Positions 10,126 to 21,139 of a DNA stretch of 64,000 nucleotides are shown here, piece after piece. Each line of letters begins with the position of its first letter. Position 1 is the stretch's first letter. Origin of the DNA: Blepharisma stoltei (lineage: Eukaryota > Ciliophora > Heterotrichea > Heterotrichida > Blepharismidae); assembly GCA_914767885.1 (NCBI GenBank), contig CAJZBQ010000037.1, forward strand, positions 434,001 through 498,000, written 5' to 3'. The translations under genes were made by a program, and so were the position numbers. The notes below the pieces were generated by a model. It was not told the DNA's origin and ran no database searches. It worked only from the letters and a program-made list of their open reading frames with translations.

Positions 10126-10935
10126 ATGGCCTTATTGTCAAACGCCCAAATACTCAGATCGCACTCATCAGACTTAAAAGCAGAGTACTTACGAAAACTC
10201 AACGAACTCGAGCTTGAAAAAGAAGAAGCAGAATACTACAAACGAAGTTACAAACGCAAAGTAGAAAAGCTTAACCAAGAAAAGCGGAACTATCAAGCCA
10301 AAGTTGCTGAACTTGCAATCAGAATGACCCCAAACCACACCGAAGAATCAAGCAGCGACAAATCCTTTGACTTTGAAGACTGTCCTATACCTTTTCAAAA
10401 TGGCGAACGAGAACCAAAAGAAAATTTCCACGAAAAAGAGGAAGAAGAAGCTTTAGCTAGGGAGCGAGAAGCTTTAAATGAGCTTAAAGAGCAAGTTGAG
10501 CAAGAGTTGTCAAAACTTCGAAGGGAAAAGCATAAACTTTCAGTCCATCAAAGGATTTCTATGCAGTCTCAAAGCAAGTTCAGCGACTACAATCGACCAA
10601 TAGAAATAACACGAAATAAAATTTTGAGCAAATGTGGAAGCCTGGATAAAATAAACAGTCCTGAACCTACTGATTTGGAACAAGAACAGCGAGAAATCGA
10701 GCAAGTAAGAATCACGCTTGCGCAGAAGCAAAAAATACTAGAGGATGCATATAAAAAAGTACAAGAAGAAAGAGCAGCTTTGGAAAAAGATAAAAAAGAA
10801 TTCGAAGAAAAAGTGTCAGGATTTATTAAAACCGGAGAAAAAGTGAAAATGACACCTAAAACAACTCCGAAAGTTCCAAAAAGTCCTTTGAGGTTTAGAG
10901 AAATAAATCAATCAGCGGCGAGGCTGATATTTTAA
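10126..10935 (+). CDS. Coiled-coil protein, basic C-terminus
   Basis: 269 aa. Near-continuous heptads at about 15-70 and 100-145, and again at 190-240 (EQVRITLAQKQKILEDAY). The tail is rich in Lys, Pro and Thr (KMTPKTTPKVPKSPL), resembling phosphorylation or microtubule-binding tails. No catalytic motif. Probably structural. Confidence 0.75.
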   Translation: MALLSNAQILRSHSSDLKAEYLRKLNELELEKEEAEYYKRSYKRKVEKLNQEKRNYQAKVAELAIRMTPNHTEESSSDKSFDFEDCPIPFQNGEREPKENFHEKEEEEALAREREALNELKEQVEQELSKLRREKHKLSVHQRISMQSQSKFSDYNRPIEITRNKILSKCGSLDKINSPEPTDLEQEQREIEQVRITLAQKQKILEDAYKKVQEERAALEKDKKEFEEKVSGFIKTGEKVKMTPKTTPKVPKSPLRFREINQSAARLIF

Positions 10936-11146
10936 TTGATATAATGAACCATTAGTCATATTATTACTAAAATTGCGAATTTAGTGTATTCTTCACAAAT
11001 AATTTATTAGTTGAATTATTTTTTTAGTTTTCCACAAACCTACGTTTTTCAATTTGAATAATGCTGCCTATAGAATGATTATCTTATAAGGGTAATTATA
11101 AGAAAACTAAAATTACTGCTAACATGGCTATAATAAATTTCCACAT

Positions 11147-12454
11147 ATGATCATCACAGGAGTGAAACAATCAATTAAAGGCTACCTAAGGACACGCCGT
11201 ATGATTCTTCATCCAGTTTTTATCCTTATGAATGTAATTTCCACTTAGCTTTGCATCGCTATTTGGATTAATTATAAAAAACAAGCATTTGCAGCTGTAG
11301 GTCTAAGCTGAGTATTTTTTATTTAGTTATTCTTTGAAATGACTGTTGATTTAATAGCAACAATAGCTTTAATTATATGTGGATTTACTATTAGAAGCTG
11401 GAGAAACTTCTTCTTACTCCCCCTTTGAATTAGAGCAAATTTTCATTTTTTGAGTACTTTAACTCCCCTTTAACAATTTTTTCAATAGGATATTTTTATA
11501 GGTGAAATACGAGAGTTTATAAAACTAGTTTTGACCGAATTTAATGGGAGAATTCTCGAGTAAATTATTATCTAAATAGTTTTCACAATAATAAAATTAC
11601 TTTTTTTATTAAATTTTTATATAAAATCATTTTTAAAACCATATTAGCCCTTTAAATTGGAATAGGGATTTTTTCCTATTTATAAAGGGGAGCTAGGTGG
11701 CAGATCTGGCATTATGATGGCATGTGGATCTGGATTGACTTTAGTCTGGGTAGCTCAGCTGTTCTTCTGCAATGGCTTAAGGCTAACATCACCTGCAGTG
11801 ACAGCCCCATGAATGCTTTTAACTCCCAGCTTGGTCGGAATGTTTGGAATGTTTCTAAAGTATGAGTCAAGTAAAAAACTCAAATGGCTTGGTGTTGGAG
11901 TTTCATTATCTGGAGTAGTTGGTATCATTGTTTATGCCAACTTTACACATGCGACGCACATAGGTGGGCTTTTTTCACTGATGACTCATAGCGTTGGGCT
12001 TGCTATAGGATTAGTCTTATGGAGAAATGTATTAAAGATATCAAAACAATCGCCACTAATTGTAGCTACTTGGGCAGTTGGAACTGGGACTATTTGCATG
12101 ATGATTACTTATACACAACAAGAATACTTTTGGGCAAGGCCAATTGATATAGAAAAAGATCTTAATGGCTTGAAGGAGATTATAGGGGCTGTTACTGTGA
12201 TATCTATGGCTTATACATGCAATTATGTAATTCTTGCATGGGCTGCAAGGAAATCATCAATTTCTATCCTCGCTCTTTATGCTAGTGTAAGGCCAATATT
12301 CACTGAGCTAGCTAGTTTTATAGTAACAGGATCATACACAGCAATTGAAGTGGTAATTTCCTGTATTCTGTTGGTTACAGTCCTTACTGGGCTATTAATT
12401 ACCACATACAGTAAGAAGAAAGAGAAAAAATCAATCCTAACTCTCTTTGCATAA
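11147..12454 (+). CDS. DMT-superfamily (EamA-like) membrane transporter
   Basis: 332 aa after removing two 15-nt introns and one IES. About 9-10 hydrophobic helices. The EamA pattern shows in LRLTSPAVTAPWMLLTPSLV (W by TGA), where the second helix of the repeat normally carries S..a.....P. Each intron contains an in-frame stop (TAG) that would truncate the protein at residues 33 and 54. IES removal restores FFLGGRSG. Substrate is unknown; the family moves small metabolites across membranes. Confidence 0.8.
11234..11248 (+). other. 15-nt intron
   Basis: GTAATTTCCACTTAG, phase 0, between MN and LCIAIW. It holds an in-frame TAG. Confidence 0.85.
11312..11326 (+). other. 15-nt intron
   Basis: GTATTTTTTATTTAG, phase 0, directly after a TGA Trp codon (GLSW|LFFE). 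It holds an in-frame TAG. Confidence 0.85.
11417..11695. mobile_element. MITE family B IES (279 bp) in the DMT transporter gene
   Basis: TA at 11415-11416 and 11694-11695. Left tip CTCCCCCTTTGAATTAGAGC; right tip TTTATAAAGGGGAGCTA. TA joining gives NFF-L-GGRSG in frame. Confidence 0.88.
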
Positions 12455-12497
12455 ATATTTTTTATAATAGTAAGATTTTCCTATTCAATATAAAAAT

Positions 12498-12704
12498 ATG
12501 GCTATTGGAGGGATAAGAAGACAAGATGAAAGAATTGAAGGCAGACTGCAAAGCAACTTTGAGAATCTTGCGCCTGAGTACCAGCCATCAGCAGAATCCC
12601 CACCTGTGTGGGCAGATTTTTTTCCCTCTAGGCATTTTGCTCGTGTGGCATTTGGTCAAAGTTTGTTTCCTCATAAGGGATTTATCAAATTTAATGTTTT
12701 TTAG
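12498..12704 (+). CDS. Small hypothetical protein
   Basis: 68 aa, MAIGGIRRQDERIEGRL onwards. A Pro/aromatic-rich middle (ESPPVWADFFPSRHF) looks protein-like, so this frame is preferred over an overlapping 94-aa frame at 12526. No family recognised. It starts 43 bp after the transporter stop. A missed intron near its 3' end cannot be excluded. Confidence 0.45.
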   Translation: MAIGGIRRQDERIEGRLQSNFENLAPEYQPSAESPPVWADFFPSRHFARVAFGQSLFPHKGFIKFNVF

Positions 12705-12822
12705 GAAAATGTATCATGAGGAAAATTTCGACCTTTATTTCCTGATGAAAAATCTTACTAGCAAAAATTCTCTATCAAATGACATATCCCTCCAGTGTAT
12801 AAAAAGTTAGTTAATAATTAAA

Positions 12823-13767
12823 ATGAATGGCCTCGCTGTAAGTGCGATTCTAACAGGTATAGCTTATGTTCTTTTATATGACTGGGAATTCTTAAAAATT
12901 TACATCCTGATTGTCGCTGGCTATTTTGCAATCTCCTGAATCTTTATTGGCAAAAATGCTGAACGATTCAACACTCCTAGAAGGAAAATCATGATTTCAA
13001 CCTGGTCAGATCCAAGCGGCCCTGAAATTTATACACAAATCAAGGTCAGGTTTACAAACGCATTGGAATTCTTAGAAAAGGCATCAAAAGAAACAGGCAA
13101 AAAAGTCACTGTGACCCATCTTGTGTGCAGATCAGTCGGAGAAGCTGTAAAGTATTTCCCTGAGCTCAATGGAAAATTGATGTTTGGAAATTTTGTCCCA
13201 TTTGATACTATTGATGTGTCCTGTCTAGTTGCCCTTGAGGAAGGAAAAGACCTAGGATTTATCTGTTTCAAAGACATTGATCATAAAGATTTAGCCACCA
13301 TTTATGATGAAACCCAAAAGAAGGTTGGATCAATAAGAGGAAAAGAAGGAGAAGAACGAAAGATTCATGAAAAAGTCAGTGCTCCGTTTAAATTGATCCC
13401 GACTTGTGTAGGAGCAATTATAATGGAAACATTTTCATGGCTTGGAGGATCGATTGGGCTAGATTTACCGATGTTTAACTTGAAAAGACACCCATTTGGG
13501 TGTGCAACAGTTACTAATGTGGGAACTTTTAATGTTGAAACTATTTATGGACCGTTTCCACCTGTAGAAAGAATTGCTATGCTTGTGGTAATTTCAAGCA
13601 CAAGAGATGAAGCTATTGTTGTTGATGGACAAATCGTAGTTGAAAAAGTATTAACAATGACAGTTACCTTTGATAATAGGTTTATTGATGGACATAGAGC
13701 TGCCAAGGCAGCCAGCAAAATGAAAGAAGTACTTGAACGTCCTGGAGACTTCTTAAAAATAAGCTAA
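12823..13767 (+). CDS. Membrane-anchored E2-like (2-oxoacid dehydrogenase acyltransferase fold) protein
   Basis: 314 aa. Two N-terminal membrane helices (about 5-18 and 26-43, the second with a TGA Trp) precede a CoA-dependent acyltransferase catalytic-domain fold: THLVCRSVGEAVKYFPELN, then GCATVTNVGTFNVETIYGPFPPVERIAMLV, and VTFDNRFIDGHRAAK near the end. Known E2 enzymes have lipoyl and subunit-binding domains and a catalytic D-H-R-x-x-D-G motif. Here there is no lipoyl domain and the motif reads D-N-R-F-I-D-G, so the catalytic His is replaced by Asn. It is either inactive or uses different chemistry. It is not a normal PDH/KGDH E2. Confidence 0.8.
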
Positions 13768-14006
13768 ATACTAATAAATTACCTCAAATATATAAGCACG
13801 TATAATAGCTATAAGCATCAATAATAAAGCTTATTTACGTCTATTAGTGCACTAGAGAAAAATGAAGAGGCTTTATCAGTAGCTATGTACTAATAATTTC
13901 TATCCTATAATTAGTCTATAAGAAATTTTTAAATAATAGATAATTGAATTATTGAGAAAAATTAAAGCATAATAATTCAATATAATCGACAAAATAATAA
14001 ATACAT

Positions 14007-15932
14007 ATGTCTAATCCAGAAGTTGAAGAAATAAACTCAGCGAGCAATCTGTTAAATGAAGAAGCTAAAGAAATTGCAAATAGCGAGAACTTTGAAAACA
14101 ATATTCAGCCTTCTGAAGAATTAAGCCATGAATTACAAACTGAAGTTAATCGCCCTGTTGCAGTCTCAAATATTCCAGAAAAAACTGACGAAGTATCTAA
14201 TGAAATCGAAATTGAAGAAAAACTATCGAAAACTGATGAGATTGTGCAAGAGATAAAAGAGGTTGAAGAAATTTTGCCGTTAAATCAAGAAAATGATAGC
14301 CTGCAAGATCAAAACGAGAAAATAGACGGTCTATCAAATCAAGACATAAATCAAGATATAAGAAATTTGAGAGAAGAAGAAAGAATTCAAGCAACTGGAG
14401 AAGTCTTTGAAGAAGAAAGCAAAGGAATAAAAGAAAACGAAGAGCAAAAATACGATAATTCTTCAGTTGGAGCAGAAATAGACATCAATGAAATTAATTC
14501 AAATATGAAAGCAGCTCATCCAGAAGAAGGATCATATCCTACTTATGAAAGTATGCCAACAACAGCTGGAGCTGAAATAAGCTCATTAAATAAAGATTCA
14601 ATAAATCAGTCTATTGAAGAAAATAGTGGCTTAAGAGAAATTGGCCAGGAGGATATAAGCATATCTCCTTCTGAAGAAGAGATTTCTTTAATAGATGGAA
14701 TCGAGCAGAAAGAAGATTTTCGAGAAATAAATTCAAAAAATAAAGACCAGGAGTCAACATATACATATTTTAATGAAGCAAATCAGCCAGATCCATTAGT
14801 CAGCCAGCCAGAAGCAGCATCATATTTGAATGAAAGCGAACATCAGCAAGATCTCATCCCAGAAGGAAAAGAAGATGAGCATCATCCAGCTGAAATAAAT
14901 CTCTTAAATAAGGATCAAACAGATTCAATCCAAGAATCAGAGAGCATGCTGGATATCCCACGAAAAAGTGAAAGCTGCTATATCTCAGGCAGAAACGAAG
15001 ATTGCAGTCCGGAGCTTGCTCCAGAGCAAACAGAATCCAATGATTCAAAAGAAATTATTGACTCAAGAGAAAACACATTTTGCTATATGTCAGTCCGAGA
15101 TGAAAACTCCATAAGTCATGATAACCTTGATGAAATCATTTCGCAGTCAATGATAATTCACAATGAAGCTGATTTATCAATGAAGCAGCCAAGCAGATCA
15201 TCCAAACAGCCAAACCGTGCCAAAACAAACCTAATTTCCCCTAAATACTCCAACAAAAGAATAAACCAAAGCTTCAGGAATCCATTAGAAGATGAACCGG
15301 CCCATCCCAAAAAGAAAGCTGTAAACGCTGCAGAGGCCATTGCAATTGGCCAATCTTTATACAACAAAGGCAAAGAATTTTTATCCAACAGAGAAACCAA
15401 GCTTGAAAAAATTTTCACTGACACCCATTCTTTTAAGCCAACTATTAACTCAAAATCAGCAAAGCTGGTAGGAGGGATTCACAAAGAGAAAAATGAGCTG
15501 TATAGTGATAAAATTAAAAGGCCTAAATATGTGCCTGAAGAAGAGCACAAAAAAGAAAAAAAAAAACTGAAACTTAAGGATTTCCTTGATAGGAATTATG
15601 CTAAACCCTTGGAGCATGTAAAAGAGAAGAAAATTGTTGTACCGAAAGAAGAAGTAGATGAAGAATGCACGTTTGCGCCAAAAATTGATGGGAAGTCAAA
15701 AACAATTGGAAGCATGCACAGGAATCTTTATGATTTGGCTGCAGAAAAGAAAAGCAAGATGGATCAAAAAATACAAGAAGCGAAGATGCAGAAGGAAAAG
15801 GAGGAACTTAAGGAGTGCACTTTTCAGCCAACAGTTTTTAAGCAGATTGACACAATGAAATCTCCGAAAAATAAGTTTGTGTCTCATTCAATATTTTCAA
15901 ATCAAGATTCGTTTCTCAATACAATTGGATAA
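14007..15932 (+). CDS. Long acidic, low-complexity protein with C-terminal TFxPxI repeats
   Basis: 641 aa. The first 440 residues are Glu/Asn/Ser rich and probably disordered. A basic, more ordered C-terminus carries three diverged copies of a T-F-x-P-x-[IV] motif (THSFKPTINSKSAKL, CTFAPKIDGKSK, CTFQPTVFKQ) spaced by charged helices. This motif type is common in protist cytoskeletal proteins. Function unknown. Confidence 0.8.
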   Translation: MSNPEVEEINSASNLLNEEAKEIANSENFENNIQPSEELSHELQTEVNRPVAVSNIPEKTDEVSNEIEIEEKLSKTDEIVQEIKEVEEILPLNQENDSLQDQNEKIDGLSNQDINQDIRNLREEERIQATGEVFEEESKGIKENEEQKYDNSSVGAEIDINEINSNMKAAHPEEGSYPTYESMPTTAGAEISSLNKDSINQSIEENSGLREIGQEDISISPSEEEISLIDGIEQKEDFREINSKNKDQESTYTYFNEANQPDPLVSQPEAASYLNESEHQQDLIPEGKEDEHHPAEINLLNKDQTDSIQESESMLDIPRKSESCYISGRNEDCSPELAPEQTESNDSKEIIDSRENTFCYMSVRDENSISHDNLDEIISQSMIIHNEADLSMKQPSRSSKQPNRAKTNLISPKYSNKRINQSFRNPLEDEPAHPKKKAVNAAEAIAIGQSLYNKGKEFLSNRETKLEKIFTDTHSFKPTINSKSAKLVGGIHKEKNELYSDKIKRPKYVPEEEHKKEKKKLKLKDFLDRNYAKPLEHVKEKKIVVPKEEVDEECTFAPKIDGKSKTIGSMHRNLYDLAAEKKSKMDQKIQEAKMQKEKEELKECTFQPTVFKQIDTMKSPKNKFVSHSIFSNQDSFLNTIG

Positions 15933-16150
15933 GTCTTATTATACTTCTATGATAAACCAAATATAAAAGTTCTATACATTATTTTATAATTTTATAATAT
16001 TGGTATCTGCATGATAATGCTCTATTCATCAGGAAAAGTGAAATTGATTTTGCATTATTTATATGTTTTATATTAAAATTGCAGATGATATTAAAACTGT
16101 ATCCCCTAGAATTAAATTCTCTTCTACACAATCCTACCATTATATTCTTA

Positions 16151-16406
16151 CTCCTCGTGAGCGAACAAAACAATTTTGTTGAAAGGGGAGCTAATATTTT
16201 TTAAAGCTTATATATAAATTTTTTATAATATTTTTAATTCAAAAAATCTGATTCGAAATAATTTTAAAGCAAATATTTATTTAATTTGTAAAATTATGTT
16301 TTAAAATGCAATTTGTTTTGAATTAAAAGAGCTAGAGGTTTTTTACAATAATTTCACTTAATATCAAATATTTTTTATATTAAAATTTTTGTTCACTGAG
16401 GAGTTA
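16151..16406. mobile_element. MITE family A, short copy, upstream of cullin
   Basis: TA at 16149-16150 and 16405-16406. Ends CTCCTCGTGAGCGAACAAAA and TTTTTGTTCACTGAGGAG. The interior shares the family A core (AAATTGC, GCTAGAG and TTTTATATT words). It ends 33 bp before the cullin ATG, so it would alter the 5' flank if not removed. Confidence 0.8.
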
Positions 16407-16439
16407 GCGAATCTATAATTCATAATAAGGAACACCACA

Positions 16440-18745
16440 ATGGCGAATGCAGTCAGAGAAGGTATGAGATCGATCAACGAAAATCTCGTCAAAAACCTAT
16501 TCACCTATTTGGAGACAGGTGTTTTTGCCAACAAAACAAACGACGCTTATGTAAGAGCTTATGGGCTAGTTCTTGAGCTGGCAGACCAAGATGACAATGG
16601 GAAAGTGCTTTATGATGAGTATATCAAGACAATTAAAGAATATACTGTAAAAGTTGTGAAGACTGAGCTCTCGCACTTAAAAGGAGAACCCTTGCTCACC
16701 AAGCTAGCTTGAAGATGGGAAAATCATAAAATCCTGGTCTATTGGATGAGAAAAATCTTCATGTACCTTGACAGGTATCACGTAAAAAACACCCAAGCAG
16801 TTCCCCTTTTCCAAGCTGGGCTCAATATTTTCAAATCAGATGTCTTCGACGTCATTTCAGAACAAATCAGAATTGCACTTGTCTTACAAATCCACAGCGA
16901 AAGAGAAGGTATTGCCATTGACCGCAATCGTGTCAGAGAATGCTTGGTCTGCTTTGCTCAGATGGGCCTGACGGACTCAGAAATTGTCAAAACTCACGAT
17001 AAAGCTGACGATAGAGATAGACTGCTGTGGAAAGGCAACCCAAAGCTTGAACTTTACGAAAGGATTTTTGAAAGCCCATTTTTGGAAGACACCAAACTTT
17101 ACTATGCCTCAAAATCGGCAGGCTGGATGTCAAGTCTCTCATGTCCTGAATACTTAAGAGAAGCAAAAAAAGTGCTGGAAGAAGAAGAGGAGAGGGCTGA
17201 CAGATATCTTGAGCCTACAACAAAGCCGAAACTCCTAGGCATCATTGTGGAAGAAATAATTGTGAGAAACGCCCAAAGCTTGTCAGAAATGCCTGGAACG
17301 GGATGCGTGGATATGTTTCAGCATGATAAAAGGGATGAGCTGAAAATGATGTTCGCCATTTTCAAAAGGTCAGAAAACACGCTGCAGCATATTACGTCAA
17401 AAATGGGGCCTTATATAGAAAAAAGAGGATCTGCTATTGTTTCGGATCAGCAGCTACAACAAGACGCAATTGAATATACAAAAGCACTGCTGCAGTTCAA
17501 AAACGAAATCGATACATTGGTAGAATATTCATTCGATAACCATTCACTGTTCCAAAGATGTAGAGATATGGCTTTTCAGAACTTTATGAACAAATGCGCC
17601 TTTTCTGCACCTTATATTGCTTCCTACTGCGACAATGAAATGAGAAGAGGTCTTAAAGGAGTCTCTGAAGTAGAAACTGAGAGAAGACTTGACGCATTGA
17701 TTAAGCTTTTTGTATGTCTTCACGATCGAGATGTGTTTATTAGGAACTATACGAGATATCTAGCTAAGAGGCTGCTAGATGGGACAAGTATAAGCAATGA
17801 TGCTGAACAAACAATGATAGCCAAGCTTAAGGTAGAATGCGGCAACAACATTGTGAGCAAGATTTCGAATATGTACCAGGATATTGCATTGTCTGAAACC
17901 GTTATGAATGAGTTCAAGACTCAGCGTCACAAAGGCCAGCCTGATGGCATTCAGCTTTCAGTACAAGTATTAAGAAGCGGCTGTTGGCCTGAACAATCAT
18001 CTGAAGCTTGCACTTTGCCTCAAGAAGTCCAAGGCTGCACCAGAAAGTTCACTGAATTTTATATGAATAAGCACCAAGGACGTAACCTTACTTGGCTTCT
18101 TGGGTTTGGAAATCTTGAAATGGGTACTTTGTTCTCTAAAAAGAACTATACTTGTATCGTCAACCCTTACCAAGCAGCCATTCTTCTTATGTTCAACCAC
18201 GGAAACGGATATACAGTCCAGCAGTTCAGAGAAGCAACAAGACTCAGCGATAACACCCTCAAAGCCCACTTAATTATGTTCTTCAACCCTAAGATGAAAC
18301 TCCTGAATAAAGAAAGCAAAGGGAAAACCTTAGATGACGAAGACTTAATTACAATTAACGAAGACTTCCAGTCCCAAACTTTAAGAGTCAACTATATCCC
18401 GAAAAAAGTCAAGAAGACCGAATCAAGCGCCAAAGAAGATGAAATAGCTATAACTGCAGAAAGAAAAAATATTCTGGACTCTGTTATCGTGAGAATTGCG
18501 AAGGCTAGAAGAGTAATTAAGCATCAAGAATTAGTATGGTGAATTCTTAAGAATAAATCATTAGTTTTTTTAATAAAATTAAAGCGATGGTATTTTTTAA
18601 AGATAGTATAACTGAAGTAATCAGGCAGGTGAACCACTTCAGACCTCAGCCTCAGATGATTAAGACTCAAATAGAAAGCTTAATTCAAAGAGAATTCTTG
18701 GCTAGGGATGAAAATGATAGGTCGATCTATAACTATATCCCATAA
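16440..18745 (+). CDS. Cullin (CUL1-like scaffold), one short IES
   Basis: 743 aa after removing a 74-bp IES. Scaffold of cullin-RING ubiquitin ligases. The N-terminal repeat helices include WENHKILVYWMRKIFMYLDRYHVK (the first Trp of the preceding AWRW is TGA). The cullin homology domain has YTRYLAKRLLDGTSISNDAE and AAILLMFNHG. The winged-helix end carries the neddylation region VRIAKARRVIKHQELV (acceptor Lys expected in RIAK), then TEVIRQVNHFRPQ and YNYIP. The IES splits HQELV from TEVIRQ. A paralogue lies at 28.4-30.6 kb on the other strand. Confidence 0.95.
18537..18610. mobile_element. Short TA-bounded IES (74 bp) in the cullin gene
   Basis: TA at 18535-18536 and 18609-18610. Joining gives GAA-TTA-GTA|ACT-GAA-GTA (ELVTEV), matching ELVSEV in the paralogue. 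AT-rich, no inverted repeat of note. Confidence 0.88.
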
Positions 18746-18783
18746 TCTAAACTTATCTTCAATTTAATTAGATTTTCATATAT

Positions 18784-19843
18784 TTATCTAGATGAATTAG
18801 TTGACAGAGATGCAGTGAAATTAAGCAAAAATGAAGAATTTTGAATTTTTGATGCTTCGAAATTTGAATTTTTTTCCCGCATTTGAGTGGAAATTATGGT
18901 ACTACTAGACAGTTTTTTGGAGGTTTTTTTATGTGAGTATGCAGATTTAAGCGCTTTTAATTCATCAGAAATTGATTCATAACTAGAGGTCATTTCTTCA
19001 ATTTCTATATCTTTTAATATAATAGCATTTTGTAAACGGAGTTTGTCAACAGAAGCTATGTCCTTTGCCGACTTCAAATCTTCAACTAAATTACTATATT
19101 TGATTAGCTCATTTATTAAATAGTTCTGATAAGTCTCATTTTTATACCTTGCGGCGTGCTTTTTAATGAGTTTGGTTTGTTCATCAATTGCAATTGTGCG
19201 CTTGATATTTGCCCTCTCTATTTTTAAAGCATATATATCCATCTTAATTTGTTTATGTTCAAGGTTTATATTGAAAATTTCGTCATTCTTACTTAATTAT
19301 TTAAGGTGTATGACTTCTTCAGCAGGATGATTTAGGCATAGCCCATCCTTTTAACTCCTAAAATTAGTGACGTCACCAAGCCATCTTGGATCGTTAGCCC
19401 TACCAAGCCTTCTATAAAGTTTCGCCTCTAGCCAGGCCAGAAGTTCCGCACCGGCAGCGTTGCCTCGCCCGAACTTGACTCCTGCACGTGTTTCCGCCTA
19501 AGGGTCACCCTCCTCGGGTGTGCCAAGCAGAAACCCAGATGTCATTAGTATCTTGGACCAAAGAAATACCCTATGCGGTATTTCATATTGGTATTGCTGA
19601 TAAAAGGCCACGTGGAAAACTGAACCCATAATAATAAAAGCGAATGAAGGAATAATTCTCGGAGAGAACTAATTCCGCACTGAGCCATTTTATTATTATG
19701 AAAATTTCGTCATTCACTAAGCTGATGCGATCTTCTATTAATTCTCTAATTTATAATTACTCGTTAAACTCTTCATTTTCAACTGACATCAGCAACTCTT
19801 CTATTCAAGCATCTTCCAGTAAACTCTTGAAAGATTCTGACAT
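18784..19843 (-). CDS. Coiled-coil protein, split by a retroposon and one intron
   Basis: 205 aa. Start MSESFKSLLEDAWIEELL (W is TGA). A 15-nt intron at 19746-19760, then LIEDRISLVNDEIFNINLE, where the frame crosses a 427-bp insert at its 17-bp direct repeat, and then a long charged coiled coil (MDIYALKIERANIKR onwards). The tail is Ser/Asn rich. No catalytic motif. The upstream ATG was chosen because the frame, intron and repeat junction agree. Confidence 0.8.
19289..19715 (+). mobile_element. Retroposon-like insert with 17-bp duplication, no TA in it
   Basis: TGAAAATTTCGTCATTC is perfect at 19272-19288 and 19699-19715. The right end is GAGCCATTTTATTATTA and the left end TTACTTAATTATTTAAGG, both shared with the 55.3 kb copy. 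The interior shares CTCCTGCACGTGTTTCCGC and neighbouring blocks with it. TA-to-TA joins next to the repeat lose one base and shift the host frame, so only the duplication gives the correct protein. Confidence 0.85.
19746..19760 (-). other. 15-nt intron
   Basis: GTAATTATAAATTAG on the minus strand, between FNE and ELIEDR. It contains in-frame stops. Confidence 0.8.
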
Positions 19844-20018
19844 TTATTAATAATCATATTATTAATTTGATGAATAATAAGAAGAGTTGGGCTAATAATT
19901 ATTCTATATATGTGCTGGCATTTATAAATATACTCAAATATTGCTTCAAAGTTTTGCTGATTATTTATATATTGCTGCTCGCTTATGAAAGCAGGTATTT
20001 AGAAAAAAGTTAATCTTA

Positions 20019-20372
20019 CTCCCCCCCTCTGCGAGTGAACAAAATCATTATTTTTTGCCCAAAAACCCACCCTCCGTGAATGAATAAAATTTTTTTTTAA
20101 TAGAAAAAATTTTTGATATATAAATGATAATTAGTATAATGAAATCTAGAGCTAATTCTGTTTAATTGTAAACAAATTGCTTTTAAAACATAAATTTTAT
20201 AAATTAAATTAATATTTGCTTTCCAATTTTTGCGAATTAGGATTTTTAAATTTCGGAAAAAAATATTTTTTTAGAAAATTTATATATAAAATTTTTTTTT
20301 AGAAAAAAAAAAATTAACCCTCCATGAGTGAACAAAATTCTTTTGTTCACTCACGGAGGGGGAAGGGAGTTA
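20019..20372 (+). mobile_element. MITE family A, intact intergenic copy (354 bp)
   Basis: TA at 20017-20018 and 20371-20372. Left end CTCCCCCCCTCTGCGAGTGA, right end GTTCACTCACGGAGGGG. Both ends carry a second, inner CTCCGTGA/TGAGTGAACAAAA block, giving double inverted repeats. It serves here as the reference copy. Confidence 0.85.
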
Positions 20373-20518
20373 GTAATAATTAATGATATAGTAAATAAAT
20401 ATAATAAGCTAATATAATAATTAAAAAGTAATTACATAATAATTCATCTATGCATTCTTTAAATTTCATATTATATTTCCGTTATGAATTTAAGAAAAAA
20501 ATTATGATAGATTATAGC

Positions 20519-20863
20519 CTATCCAATCTGGCTACTAAATACCAGTCCAATTCCACAAACACTACAGGATATATCTTCTTTAATGTTTTTATTTGAAGGT
20601 ATCCTAAACGTGCTCTTTCTTTTTGTTGGCCCAGCTTGTCCACCTATTTTGAACGCTTTCAAGTTTCCAGTATCTCCAATATTAGCATATCCATTTGTTT
20701 GATAATTGCCTTGCATACTCTCTTTCTTCTCACAACATGCAATTGCAAAACACAAAGCTGCAAAAATTACCATGAGTAAGTTGAATGCAATGATGCACAT
20801 GTCATAAATGCTAATTTCGATCCCCCATAGCCTGTGAGTTAGCTCCCAAATTTCTGGTTTCAT
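20519..20863 (-). CDS. Small single-pass membrane protein
   Basis: 114 aa. One strong membrane helix at about 19-44 (YDMCIIAFNLLMVIFAALC), then CCEKKE and a polar tail with a CSVCG pair. No family recognised. It is flanked by repeats on both sides. Confidence 0.6.
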   Translation of the reverse strand: MKPEIWELTHRLWGIEISIYDMCIIAFNLLMVIFAALCFAIACCEKKESMQGNYQTNGYANIGDTGNLKAFKIGGQAGPTKRKSTFRIPSNKNIKEDISCSVCGIGLVFSSQIG

Positions 20864-21139
20864 AATATTACAAAATTAAAAAACAAAAATTTAATTGCCT
20901 TATATTATTGTAAACTGCGAAAATAAAAACTAAATATTTATTTTGGAGTCAAATAGTGTTAAACTAAGAAATTAAATATAAAAGGCAATTAAAGTGCGTA
21001 AATAGATTTGCTTTAAAAATTCTAAACTTATTTTGCGTTTACTGCAATAAAAAGGAGTCAAAATCTTATGGCCCTATGCAAATTAATTCAGTTCTATTAT
21101 ATAATCGATCATATCAGTTATTAAACATAGTTTATATGA

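Noticed and set aside
12526-12810. 94-aa frame overlapping the small gene at 12498
   Set aside because: Hydrophobic, Cys/Leu-heavy out-of-frame composition; the 12498 frame looks more like protein. Neither is certain.
16440-18745. Cullin as two genes with TGA stops
   Set aside because: The TGA codon falls at a Trp-like position between parts of one cullin. Every other gene in the window also reads TGA as Trp.
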